Positions 1-6,054 of a DNA stretch of 7,065 bases are shown here, piece by piece (positions within the stretch are counted from its first letter, which is position 1; each line of letters opens with the position of its first letter). The DNA is from Neobacillus cucumis (GTDB lineage: Bacteria; Bacillota; Bacilli; Bacillales_B; DSM-18226). The notes under the pieces are model-generated. The model had not been told where the DNA came from and did not search any database. It saw nothing but the letters and a program-made list of their open reading frames with translations. The DNA lies in contig NZ_JAMBOH010000064.1 of NCBI RefSeq assembly GCF_023715505.1, forward strand, positions 1 to 7,065, written 5' to 3'. The translations under genes were made by a program, and so were the position numbers.

Positions 1-97
1 TTTAGTGGATTTGGACGGGTTACCACCTGACTTATTCATTATAAAGGACTTTTTCTTTGCACAAAATAAAATTAGTGAAGATTTAGAGTGTTTTTAA
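1..97 (+). CDS. C-terminal end of an unrecognised gene (partial)
   Basis: Reading from base 2 the frame is open for 31 codons and ends at TAA (95-97). The other two plus frames stop early. The tail is mixed hydrophobic and charged (it contains GLPPDLFIIKDFFFAQNK), which looks like real protein rather than random AT-rich translation. The start lies outside the window. I do not recognise the family and assign no function. No clear plus-strand terminator follows; the next hairpin (199-230) has its T-run on the minus strand and belongs to the convergent DedA gene. A chance open frame of this length cannot be excluded. Confidence 0.35.
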   Translation, partial: LVDLDGLPPDLFIIKDFFFAQNKISEDLECF

Positions 98-198
98 TAT
101 TGAAATTTAATTAACGCAACACTAGTGTTTGGGAATGAGTATATTATTTTTTAAAATCAATAGATTAAACCAAATTATGGTTGAAGGTTGCATGAATC

Positions 199-230
199 AA
201 AAAAGCAATGCTATCCTGAAGCATTGCTTT
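199..230 (-). terminator. Rho-independent terminator of the DedA gene
   Basis: Perfect 10-bp stem (202-211 with 221-230, AAAGCAATGC / GCATTGCTTT) with a 9-nt loop. On the minus strand the stem runs into six T residues. It lies 16 nt beyond the DedA stop codon. The A-rich left side could also let it end the plus-strand transcript arriving from the left edge, but the T-tract favours the minus strand. Confidence 0.8.
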
Positions 231-246
231 CCAAACGCAAATTATG

Positions 247-864
247 CTATGCTGATGCCTTTTTGCTTTTAATAACTTTTATAGCTAAGAAAACTAAAAT
301 AAAGAACACGATAATTGCAACCAGATAAGCAATAGGATGTAAGATATTTTGAATATTATCCCAATTGTTACCTAACATATATCCTACATAAGTTAAGATT
401 GCAGACCAAATCACACTACCAATGGCAGTGTAAATTAAAAATTTACTAGGAGACATACGTGCAATTCCTGCTGGTAAAGAAATAAAAGTACGAATTGCTG
501 GCAAAATTCGTGAAACAAATACTGTAATCTCCCCACGTTTATCGAACCACTTTTCAGCAGATTCTAAATGTTTTTTTGACAAAAATACATATTTCCCAAA
601 ACGGTCGATGAATCTTTTTCCACCCCAAAGTCCAATCGCATATGCAATTAAGGAACCGATGATATTTCCTAGTGTTCCAATCAATATAACTCCTATCATA
701 TTTAAATGCCCTGTTGAGACTAAATAACCACCAAAAGGCATAATCACTTCGCTGGGAATTGGAATACAGGCACTCTCCAAAACCATTCCTAAAAGGATCC
801 CCCAATATCCAATGGAATTGATCCAGTTTATTGCTATCTCTCCCAAATGATGCAAGATACTCAC
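247..864 (-). CDS. DedA-family (VTT/SNARE-associated) integral membrane protein
   Basis: The predicted product has 205 residues, the usual size for bacterial DedA proteins, and sits in the cytoplasmic membrane. Visible family marks are the ESACIPIPSE segment (about residues 30-39) followed by a glycine-rich re-entrant stretch (MPFGGYLV), and the second-half signature with two arginines in FVSRILPAIR (119 and 125) leading to LPAG. There are hydrophobic segments at about 20-50, 55-80, 140-165 and 175-200, and a basic tail ending KSKKASA. DedA proteins act in envelope lipid handling; in Bacillus, members have been linked to recycling of undecaprenyl phosphate (UptA/YngC) or translocation of phosphatidylethanolamine (PetA/YbfM). 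Which lipid this one handles cannot be read from sequence. I chose the GTG at 864 because GGGAGAGG lies just upstream; a TTG at 909 would add 15 polar residues and lacks such a site. It is a single-gene unit with its own terminator, divergent from the COG4705 pair. Confidence 0.93.
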   Translation of the reverse strand: MSILHHLGEIAINWINSIGYWGILLGMVLESACIPIPSEVIMPFGGYLVSTGHLNMIGVILIGTLGNIIGSLIAYAIGLWGGKRFIDRFGKYVFLSKKHLESAEKWFDKRGEITVFVSRILPAIRTFISLPAGIARMSPSKFLIYTAIGSVIWSAILTYVGYMLGNNWDNIQNILHPIAYLVAIIVFFILVFLAIKVIKSKKASA

Positions 865-869
865 TTTAA

Positions 870-877
870 CCTCTCCC
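870..877 (-). promoter_or_regulatory. Ribosome binding site that fixes the DedA start
   Basis: On the minus strand GGGAGAGG precedes the GTG at 864 by 5 nt, with its GGGAG part 8 nt away. It lies inside the reading frame extended to the TTG at 909, so it argues for the shorter protein. Confidence 0.7.
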
Positions 878-1101
878 TTTAAATACTCTTTTGCAAAAAT
901 TTTTGACAATAACTATATAACAGTTTGCCATAGTTAATGCCATTTGCAACTTAGTTTTTTATTAAATTTTTTTCATTTATTACCTTTTAAATAGATAAAA
1001 TTGGGGTTTCGCATAAGGGGCAACATTGTAGCTCGGTTAAGGGGAAGTACCCATATTTTTATTTTGCTCGATGACTAAAATTTTTATTGCAATATATAAA
1101 C

Positions 1102-1129
1102 AGTTCCACTAATAAAAGATTATGGAACT
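1102..1129. repeat. Inverted repeat upstream of the first COG4705 gene
   Basis: AGTTCCA (1102-1108) pairs with TGGAACT (1123-1129), and the inner TAAT/ATTA also pairs around a 5-nt loop with one unpaired C. No T-tract follows on either strand, so it does not look like a terminator. It sits upstream of the candidate -10 at 1183-1192 and could be an operator or a chance dyad in AT-rich DNA. Confidence 0.35.
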
Positions 1130-1227
1130 TAATAGACACTTAATATATGTTTAATTGATTTTTAATAAAAACATCAAACTCATATATTATAGTTAAATTT
1201 GTTGATTAAAAAAAGGATGCTTACAAA

Positions 1228-1233
1228 AAGGAG
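1228..1233 (+). promoter_or_regulatory. Ribosome binding site pointing to a TTG start at 1243
   Basis: AAGGAG ends directly before the ATG at 1234, leaving no usable spacing for that codon. The in-frame TTG at 1243 is 9 nt from the GGAG core, a normal distance. The protein therefore probably begins MSKKYPAAEE rather than MSFLSKKYP. Confidence 0.7.
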
Positions 1234-1242
1234 ATGAGTTTT

Positions 1243-2784
1243 TTGTCAAAAAAATATCCAGCCGCTGAAGAAACGGTGCAGGTAGAACCAGTTGTTAACC
1301 AATTGTTAAGCAAGGTACCGCAGGTTACTATTTTCTTCTGGATAATCAAAGTATTATGTACAACTGTCGGTGAAACGTTTGCTGATTTCATAAATTTCAA
1401 CCTTGGATTAGGTTTAACTCTGACTACCATAATTATGGGAATAGCATTTTTCATTGTGTTGTTTATTCAATTTAGAGCAAAGAAATACGTTCCAGGTATT
1501 TATTGGACAACTGTTGTGCTTATAAGCGTATTTGGAACGTTGGTAACAGATAATTTGACAGACGGAATGGGAGTGCCTCTGGAGGTTAGTACAGCAGTTT
1601 TCTCCGTGCTTTTAGGATTAACTTTTCTTCTTTGGTATTTAAGTGAAAGAACTCTCTCGATACACTCGATTTTCACAAGAAAAAGAGAAGTATTCTATTG
1701 GCTTACCATTCTTTTCACTTTTGCACTTGGAACAGCAGTCGGAGATTTATATTCCGAACAACTCGGTTTTGGTTATCTTAAAACAGGAATAACCGTTATT
1801 ATTATCATAGCTTGTGTATTTTTGGCATATAAATCAAAACTTGATGGGATATTAGCATTTTGGGTTGCCTATATTCTTACTCGTCCACTCGGAGCATCGC
1901 TAGGTGATTACCTATCTCAGCCAAAAGTTAATGGCGGGTTAGGTTTGGGGACAACCGTTACTAGTGTAATTTTTCTTGTAGCTATTCTAGCAATCATCAT
2001 TCTCCTTGCTGTTACAAGAATTGATATAAACTCAAAAAGTGAAGTAGCAGAAACGAACCAACCGAACGGAAGCAAGAAAAATGTTTTGACACAAACCATT
2101 GTGGTACTATGTATTTTCTTACTTGGTGGTATAGGCGGTTATGTATGGAGAAGTAATAATATAGCATCGCAAACCACTTCTTCACAAGCTACATTAGGTG
2201 GACAATTAACAGGTTTTATTAAAATTGAAAATGACATGCTAACCTATGTAAACTCAAATAACTTTAATTCCGCTAAAACAAGTGCGGATGATTTAGAACA
2301 TCAATGGGACACATCGGAAGCTAAGCTAAGAAAAATCGATGGCACCACATGGACTAAAATTGATGGTACAATTGACGTTGTTTTAGCAGCTGCTCGTTCG
2401 TCCAATCCTGATGCCAGCAAGTGTAAAGTAGCACTTAACAATTCACTCAGCGTCTTAAACACAGCAAATAAAGTAGCAGCGAATACAGCTTCTTCAACAA
2501 CATTAGTTGGACAATTAACAAATTTCGCTACAATTGAAAATAATATGCTAAAGGATGTAACCTCCAATAATTTTACCTTAGCGAAGAAAAGTGCGGACGA
2601 TTTGGAACATCAATGGGATACATCAGAGCCTAAACTTAGGAAAATAGATGGTACAACATGGACAAAAATTGATGGCACTATTGACGTTGTGTTAGCGGCA
2701 GTACGTTCATCAAGCCCTGATGTGAGTAAGTCCAAATCTGCACTTAAAAATTCAATTAGCGTATTAAACGGAGCAAATAAATAA
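1243..2784 (+). CDS. COG4705-type membrane protein with a duplicated extracytoplasmic C-terminal domain
   Basis: The product has 513 residues. About 1-265 form a membrane core of four repeated units, each starting with an aromatic residue plus Trp and following W-x9-G-x4-D exactly (W33-G43-D48, W88-G98-D103, W153-G163-D168, W207-G217-D222). Basic loops precede the second to fourth units (RAKKY, the TRKRE loop, YKSK), which places the N terminus and those loops inside and the four acidic residues at the outer ends. After a polar linker, a ninth helix (about 284-301) puts the rest outside: two tandem 94-residue repeats (317-410 and 420-513), the second ending at the C terminus. The core matches what I know as COG4705, an uncharacterised membrane family. 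I do not recognise the repeat domain. The gene is followed by a terminator and by a paralogue (2941-3741) lacking the repeats. Transport or sensing of a small cation or solute is inference only. TTG start chosen from the RBS position. Confidence 0.85.
   Translation: MSKKYPAAEETVQVEPVVNQLLSKVPQVTIFFWIIKVLCTTVGETFADFINFNLGLGLTLTTIIMGIAFFIVLFIQFRAKKYVPGIYWTTVVLISVFGTLVTDNLTDGMGVPLEVSTAVFSVLLGLTFLLWYLSERTLSIHSIFTRKREVFYWLTILFTFALGTAVGDLYSEQLGFGYLKTGITVIIIIACVFLAYKSKLDGILAFWVAYILTRPLGASLGDYLSQPKVNGGLGLGTTVTSVIFLVAILAIIILLAVTRIDINSKSEVAETNQPNGSKKNVLTQTIVVLCIFLLGGIGGYVWRSNNIASQTTSSQATLGGQLTGFIKIENDMLTYVNSNNFNSAKTSADDLEHQWDTSEAKLRKIDGTTWTKIDGTIDVVLAAARSSNPDASKCKVALNNSLSVLNTANKVAANTASSTTLVGQLTNFATIENNMLKDVTSNNFTLAKKSADDLEHQWDTSEPKLRKIDGTTWTKIDGTIDVVLAAVRSSSPDVSKSKSALKNSISVLNGANK
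2191..2781 (+). repeat. Two tandem 282-bp coding repeats (94 codons each)
   Basis: Copy 1 is 2191-2472 and copy 2 is 2500-2781, separated by a 27-nt Ala/Thr/Ser-rich linker. By eye 74 of 94 residues are identical. The core from SADDLEHQWD to IDVVLAA is almost invariant in protein, yet the DNA there differs at many third positions. This points to an older in-frame duplication kept by selection on the protein rather than a fresh duplication or gene conversion. Each repeat carries conserved acidic residues and two Trp (in HQWD and TTWTK). Confidence 0.9.
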
Positions 2785-2792
2785 AAATCTTA

Positions 2793-2817
2793 GGAATCGC
2801 AAATAGCGGTTCCCTTT
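2793..2817 (+). terminator. Probable terminator after the first COG4705 gene
   Basis: GGAATCGC (2793-2800) pairs with GCGGTTCC (2806-2813), 8 bp with one G-U pair and a 5-nt AAATA loop, followed by CTTTT. It starts 8 nt after the stop codon. The T-run is short, so some read-through into the paralogous gene is possible. Confidence 0.65.
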
Positions 2818-2940
2818 TAAAATTTACATGCAAACTATTTAATTTTATTTTAAGAGGAAAGAAAAGTCCTAATCAAAGAGGAAAAAGCTACTAAAAAATT
2901 GATCAATTGTCATTAAAGATTATTGGAAGAAGGTCGTAAT

Positions 2941-3741
2941 ATGAACAAGTCTTTATCGGTCACCATGAATCAGTCAAAAGAAATGCTTGCTAAAGTTCCA
3001 GAAATTACACTCTACTTTTGGATTACTAAGTTGCTGACAACTGGAATGGGTGAGGTGGCATCCGATTATTTATTCGAGAATCTAAATCCACTCATTTCAG
3101 CACCCCTAAGTGTTCTCATTTTTGTAGCCGCAATGATATTACAGTTCAAAGTACGCCGATATATACCAAATGTCTACTGGTTAGTTGTCGTCATGGTTAG
3201 TATATTTGGCACAATGGCTGCAGATGTAGTTCGTGTCGGTCTAGGCATTCCCTACATCGTTTCAACCATCTTCTTTATGGTGGCACTCGCTGTCGTTCTC
3301 ATAACTTGGTATTCCAAAGAAAAAACTCTGTCCGTACACAGCATCTTCACCCGTCGCCGCGAGATCTTTTACTGGCTCACCGTACTGGTAACATTCGCAC
3401 TCGGTACCGCCGCAGGGGATATGACCGCATCAAGCATGCACTTGGGCTACTTATCTTCAGGTTTATTATTTACTGTCTTGCTCGTTATTCCAGCTTTGGG
3501 TTACCGATTATTTGGTCTTAATGAAATTTTTGCTTTCTGGTTTGCCTATATCATGACACGTCCAGTAGGTGCATCGTTCTCGGATTGGTTAGCAGCGTCT
3601 CATAGCCACGGTGGACTGGGAATAGACAAAGGTATGGTTAGCCTTGTTTTACTGATTTTTATTATTCTCCTAGTCGTCTTAAGAGGAGGCTCACCCGCAA
3701 AAAGCTTGGAATTTAAGGACAAAAAGGAAATAGCATCTTAG
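2941..3741 (+). CDS. COG4705-type membrane protein (core only)
   Basis: This 266-residue protein is paralogous to the membrane half of the preceding gene and keeps all four W-x9-G-x4-D units (W27-G37-D42, W80-G90-D95, W145-G155-D160, W200-G210-D215). It also keeps the cytoplasmic loop with HSIFTRRRE before the third unit, the LGTAAGD and TRPVGAS segments, and G-rich outer loops. Eight membrane helices are expected, with both ends inside; the tail is polar and charged. It lacks the ninth helix and outer repeats. Start: the ATG at 2941 has AGAAGG 7 nt upstream; an in-frame TTG at 2923 lies before that site and is less likely. The gene is 156 nt downstream of its paralogue, separated by a probable terminator, so the two may be partly co-transcribed. 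COG4705 is an uncharacterised family to my knowledge; I infer a transport-type fold from the repeats, not a substrate. Confidence 0.88.
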   Translation: MNKSLSVTMNQSKEMLAKVPEITLYFWITKLLTTGMGEVASDYLFENLNPLISAPLSVLIFVAAMILQFKVRRYIPNVYWLVVVMVSIFGTMAADVVRVGLGIPYIVSTIFFMVALAVVLITWYSKEKTLSVHSIFTRRREIFYWLTVLVTFALGTAAGDMTASSMHLGYLSSGLLFTVLLVIPALGYRLFGLNEIFAFWFAYIMTRPVGASFSDWLAASHSHGGLGIDKGMVSLVLLIFIILLVVLRGGSPAKSLEFKDKKEIAS

Positions 3742-3864
3742 TAAATTGATCCCATATGATACGAAGACTGCCAATTTGTAAAAGATAAAATACTGATTGT
3801 GCATTAAATGCTATTTGGTACGTCGGGAACCTTTTGCTTTTATGAAATAGTTTGTCTATTACGG

Positions 3865-3909
3865 AAGAAAAGTCGATTTTCACAGTTGGAAGATCGACTT
3901 TTCTTTAAC
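3865..3909 (+). terminator. Strong terminator after the second COG4705 gene
   Basis: A 13-bp perfect stem (3865-3877 with 3893-3905, AAGAAAAGTCGAT / ATCGACTTTTCTT) is extended by four inner pairs (TTTC with GAAG, one G-U) to a 7-nt loop. A T-rich run follows the G+C part on the plus strand (CTTTTCTTTAACTT). The minus strand also ends in CTTTTCTT, so it may work in both directions. Confidence 0.8.
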
Positions 3910-4059
3910 TTTGTGAAGAAATATGATAATTGATAAAAGGATTTTTTATTGGCGGAAAGTAAGGAGTGGAAGGTGGCTATGATTCCCTTCCTCGACGTGC
4001 GATTAAACAACTTTTTAAGAATAATTCCATACTTGTCCATTTCAAGTTATCTCCTACAG

Positions 4060-4067
4060 CATAAAAT
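4060..4067 (+). promoter_or_regulatory. Candidate mother-cell sigma (E/K type) -10 element for yjcZ
   Basis: CATAAAAT fits the CATAnnnT pattern of sigma-E/sigma-K -10 boxes. A start site about 7 nt further would lie just upstream of the ribosome binding site at 4084. The matching -35 region (around 4040-4045, TTCA) is weak, so this is a tentative call resting mainly on position and gene type. Confidence 0.25.
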
Positions 4068-4099
4068 GTATTACCTCTTAGATAAGGAGGTGAGTATCA

Positions 4100-4204
4100 A
4101 TGAGCTATGACGGCGGTGGAATGGGCACAAGTTTTGCTTTGATTGTTGTTCTATTCATCCTTTTAATCATTGTTGGGACATCCTTCATGCGTGTAGGATA
4201 CTAA
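4100..4204 (+). CDS. YjcZ-family tiny sporulation membrane protein
   Basis: The product is a 34-residue peptide starting MSYDGGG and ending MRVGY. A Gly-rich N terminus is followed by one hydrophobic helix (about 11-29, rich in I/L/V/F). This layout and length are typical of the YjcZ/tiny-transmembrane family found in many copies in Bacillus and annotated as sporulation proteins. Such peptides probably sit in a membrane of the developing spore; their molecular role is not known. AAGGAGGTGA at 4084-4093, nearly fully complementary to the 16S rRNA end, lies 9 nt before the ATG and implies strong translation. A hairpin terminator follows at 4232. It is a single-gene unit. Confidence 0.88.
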   Translation: MSYDGGGMGTSFALIVVLFILLIIVGTSFMRVGY

Positions 4205-4231
4205 TGATTGTCTAGGTAAAATAATGTCATT

Positions 4232-4269
4232 AAGAGGGTATCTTGGAATTTAATTAGTACCCTCTTTGT
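4232..4269 (+). terminator. Probable terminator of yjcZ
   Basis: AAGAGGGTA (4232-4240) pairs perfectly over 9 bp with TACCCTCTT (4258-4266), with a 17-nt loop, and is followed by TTTG. The T-run is short and the loop large, but position and a G+C-rich stem support termination. Confidence 0.6.
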
Positions 4270-4319
4270 AATGCAAACTTTGCAATTTGGGTCAATTACG
4301 TTCTAAAAAAATAAATCCC

Positions 4320-4400
4320 TTGTTCAACTATCCTGCCAGTTACTTTAATAAAATAAGGGCTTTACTCTTTTTTCAAGTAAAGCACCTGATAGTTTAAGTG
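4320..4400. repeat. Dispersed intergenic repeat, copy A
   Basis: Arm 1 (4320-4358) begins TTGTTCAACTATCCTGCC and continues AGTTACTTTAATAA. A hairpin follows (GCTTTACT 4359-4366 with AGTAAAGC 4376-4383, 9-nt loop), then arm 2 (4384-4400, ACCTGATAGTTTAAGTG). Copies B and C share both arms but have different hairpin stems. The rest of the gene-free stretch 4205-4538 holds only the yjcZ terminator, this element, and the minus-strand terminator at 4464. Confidence 0.7.
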
Positions 4401-4463
4401 AAAAACTTCACAATATTTAACAAAAACCCTTTTACCATAACGGGTAAATAAACGGGACCTGTT

Positions 4464-4495
4464 AAAAAGGCAAACACAACCGTGCTTGCCTTTTT
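4464..4495 (-). terminator. Terminator of the DUF3231 / small-protein unit, possibly bidirectional
   Basis: AAAAAGGCAA (4464-4473) pairs with TTGCCTTTTT (4486-4495) over 10 bp; the loop can add CAC/GTG after one mismatch. It ends in five T on either strand. It lies 43 nt past the stop of the 50-codon minus-strand gene and could also stop plus-strand read-through from yjcZ. Confidence 0.75.
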
Positions 4496-4538
4496 ATAGC
4501 AATGTGGAATTAGAAAATACTTTTTGGAATACTTATAC

Positions 4539-4691
4539 TTATGCAGCAGTTTGCATTCTTACTATTGAAGACATTTTTGCTAACAGAGAGTCAATTAAAT
4601 AATTTAACCTGTGGTTAATGTTGTCCAGTAAGAATGCTGCTTTAATTAATATAGAAAGAAATGCTGATAATAAACGAATAAATTTTCTCAA
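4539..4691 (-). CDS. Small protein of unknown function downstream of the DUF3231 gene
   Basis: The product has 50 residues, starting MRKFIRLLSAFLSILIKAAF and ending RMQTAA. The N-terminal half is hydrophobic with a basic start, so it could be a membrane-associated or amphipathic helix; the second half is polar with Asn, Asp and His residues and LIDSLLAKM. I do not recognise a family. The TTG start at 4691 is supported by GGGGGA 7 nt upstream; a longer frame to 4733 lacks a site and would cross the palindrome at 4718-4733. It is 71 nt after the DUF3231 stop, with no clear terminator between, and has its own terminator downstream, so the two are probably one operon. Support comes from the RBS, the position and the terminator rather than homology. 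Confidence 0.5.
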   Translation of the reverse strand: MRKFIRLLSAFLSILIKAAFLLDNINHRLNYLIDSLLAKMSSIVRMQTAA

Positions 4692-4717
4692 AATGCATTC
4701 CCCCACATTGTATTTTA

Positions 4718-4733
4718 GTGTTATAAATAACAC
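4718..4733. repeat. Perfect 16-nt palindrome between the DUF3231 and small genes
   Basis: GTGTTAT, then AA, then ATAACAC: 7-bp arms with a 2-nt centre. The tight centre fits a protein operator better than an RNA hairpin, and no T-tract follows on the minus strand. It lies in the 71-nt gap, 14 nt upstream of the small gene's ribosome binding site. Confidence 0.45.
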
Positions 4734-4762
4734 CAGTATTATTATTCGTTTTAAAATTAAAT

Positions 4763-5773
4763 TTATTGATAATTTTTAATTATTTCCATTCGGTCTTCCA
4801 TTTGCGGAGGTTCTTCAAACCACCCATGTTTAATCTTAATTTCCATTCCTTCTTGTCCATAAAAAAATATATCTTTGGCAATCAGAGCATTTTTCATGCT
4901 TATATCATTTCTTAAGGTAAAAAATGTCCCGAAAGCATTTCCTGTGATACTGAATCCATTGAGAAGATAGATGCAATGCATCATGAGTTTTTCAGAAAAC
5001 GGGGGAACCGTTGAAGTTGTTACCGTGCTTCCAGAAGTAGCAGAAAAATGAATATTGCTATCCAAAAGTATTTCCTCGAACATTTTGATTTGTTTCTTAC
5101 AAAGCTCCATTCCTTTTACAAAATAGGCTTTAACCTCTGGGGTTTTTGCACATTGGGCAAAACCAGTAATGAGCTGTAAGCCAACATTATTTGATTCTAT
5201 GGCGTGATGAAGAATACCCACTTCAATATCATTCAAAGCCCTTTTCTCAGCAAATGGATTAAATCCACTCTGATACTTTTTGCTTTTAATGAACTCAGTT
5301 GTTTTTGGCATCGTAGCTTTTGGAGGAAGAGAAAGAATACCTTTTTCCAACAAATATTGAGTGGCTAACATATAAATTCTTTGTGAAGTAGAAGTAAGTC
5401 CTTCATAAATCTTCATCACTTTGTTGTTGTAAGCCATATTCATATTCATGGTGTACATCCCCATGCTAACTTCTTTTAAAATACGGACAAACATTACATC
5501 AAATCCATTGTCATACAACTTTGGTGCTTCTAAATTCACATCTTCTTTTGTAAACCCGACAGGCTTAACCATTCCTTGTTCTTGAAATAGTTGTTCCAAT
5601 TCTAAAACATAAGAATTAAGCGATTCCCACAAACCTCCTACAATATTTTTAGCTCGTCGGTCATCTCCAGTTTCATAAAAATATTCCAATATTCTGAGAA
5701 TGAGTGTTTTTTCTTGATAAGTTAACCAAAGTGTTCCCACTTCTGATGCACTTAAAGGGTTGGTTAAAGCCAA
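4763..5773 (-). CDS. DUF3231-family protein
   Basis: The product has 336 residues, the normal length for DUF3231. It appears to consist of two related, mainly alpha-helical halves (about 6-160 and 180-330). The opening ASEVGTLWLTYQEKTLI is characteristic. Each half has the same plan of helices, then a short proline segment (LEAPKLYD near residue 83; PPFSEKLMM near 256) and further helices. The family is found mainly in spore-forming Bacillaceae, often in several copies, and is distantly ferritin/CotF-like in helical plan; its function is unknown to me. There is no signal peptide or membrane segment, so a cytosolic or coat/spore-associated location is expected. The TTG start at 5773 follows GGGGGT by 8 nt. 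The 50-codon gene downstream is probably co-transcribed. I see no convincing promoter in the AT-rich 5774-5870. Confidence 0.88.
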   Translation of the reverse strand: MALTNPLSASEVGTLWLTYQEKTLILRILEYFYETGDDRRAKNIVGGLWESLNSYVLELEQLFQEQGMVKPVGFTKEDVNLEAPKLYDNGFDVMFVRILKEVSMGMYTMNMNMAYNNKVMKIYEGLTSTSQRIYMLATQYLLEKGILSLPPKATMPKTTEFIKSKKYQSGFNPFAEKRALNDIEVGILHHAIESNNVGLQLITGFAQCAKTPEVKAYFVKGMELCKKQIKMFEEILLDSNIHFSATSGSTVTTSTVPPFSEKLMMHCIYLLNGFSITGNAFGTFFTLRNDISMKNALIAKDIFFYGQEGMEIKIKHGWFEEPPQMEDRMEIIKNYQ

Positions 5774-5781
5774 GATAATTT

Positions 5782-5787
5782 ACCCCC
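5782..5787 (-). promoter_or_regulatory. Unusual GGGGGT ribosome binding site before a TTG start
   Basis: GGGGG can replace GGAGG by one G-U pair with the 16S rRNA end, and lies 8 nt before the TTG at 5773. The next gene on this strand has the same arrangement (GGGGGA at 4699-4704, TTG at 4691). Confidence 0.55.
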
Positions 5788-5910
5788 ATGAACTTTTTTC
5801 TTATTTTTCACGACCAAATTATTTATTATGTAAAAAATATGGAAATTAATTATATGAAACCCAACATACACAAGCGGCTTCAACAGCAAACATTGATTCT
5901 CTATGACCAT

Positions 5911-5999
5911 TTGTTCAATTAAACTGCCCTTTAGTGGAACAAGAAAAGAGTCGCCGCAGCGACCCATTTATTAAACATAAGCCCCCGTTACTTTAAGTG
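5911..5999. repeat. Dispersed intergenic repeat, copy B
   Basis: Arm 1 (5911-5949) begins TTGTTCAATTAAACTGCCC and continues to TGGAACAAGAAAAGA. Its ends TTGTTC and GAACAA are complementary, showing the palindromic origin most clearly. A compact hairpin follows (GTCGC 5950-5954, loop CGCA, GCGAC 5959-5963), then about 20 nt of spacer and arm 2 (CCCCGTTACTTTAAGTG, ending at 5999), which is near-identical to arm 2 of copy A. On the minus strand the hairpin is followed by TCTTTTCTTG, so it could terminate transcripts coming from csp. Confidence 0.7.
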
Positions 6000-6054
6000 C
6001 AATTCATCACAATCTTTATTTTAACATAAATACCCAATACGCCTTGATAGTCCA

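Larger units (their letters stand above)
865..1242. other. Divergent intergenic region with no gene seen
   Basis: This is the spacer between the divergent DedA gene and the first COG4705 gene, so it should hold both promoters. It is mostly very AT-rich, with a short G+C-richer patch at about 1006-1056 that contains AAGGGG twice. I find no frame with a ribosome binding site. TATATTATAG at 1183-1192 could be a -10 element for the rightward gene, but I see no convincing -35 at the right distance. No strong sigma-A promoter is visible for DedA either. Confidence 0.5.
3742..4099. other. Intergenic region between the COG4705 pair and yjcZ
   Basis: It holds the terminator at 3865-3909, then about 150 nt with short overlapping frames on both strands and no convincing gene, then a possible sporulation-type -10 and the yjcZ ribosome binding site. 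A minus frame (3840-4040) has a passable ribosome binding site but runs through the terminator hairpin and resembles nothing I know. Confidence 0.5.

Noticed and set aside
1917..2567. Minus frames inside the first COG4705 gene
   Set aside because: They are shadows of the strong plus-strand coding sequence, whose repeats show protein-level conservation in the plus frame.
3840..4040. Minus-strand frame of 66 codons with AGGAG upstream
   Set aside because: It runs straight through the strong terminator hairpin of the preceding plus-strand gene and has no recognisable motif; the frame's end is explained by the hairpin sequence. A real small gene is not fully excluded.
3966..4062. Short plus frame beginning GTG at 3966 (GGYDSLPRRAIKQLF...)
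   Set aside because: The ribosome-site-like AAGGAG overlaps the GTG, so spacing is wrong; the frame is closed by a stop two codons upstream and has no family likeness.
3979..4110. Plus frame of 43 codons overlapping the yjcZ start
   Set aside because: The purine-rich stretch is only 2 nt from the ATG, and the frame crosses the yjcZ ribosome binding site; yjcZ explains the region better.
5764..5967. Minus frame of 67 codons upstream of DUF3231
   Set aside because: It is made largely of repeat copy B and AT-rich DNA, overlaps the DUF3231 start out of frame, and has no suitable ribosome binding site.
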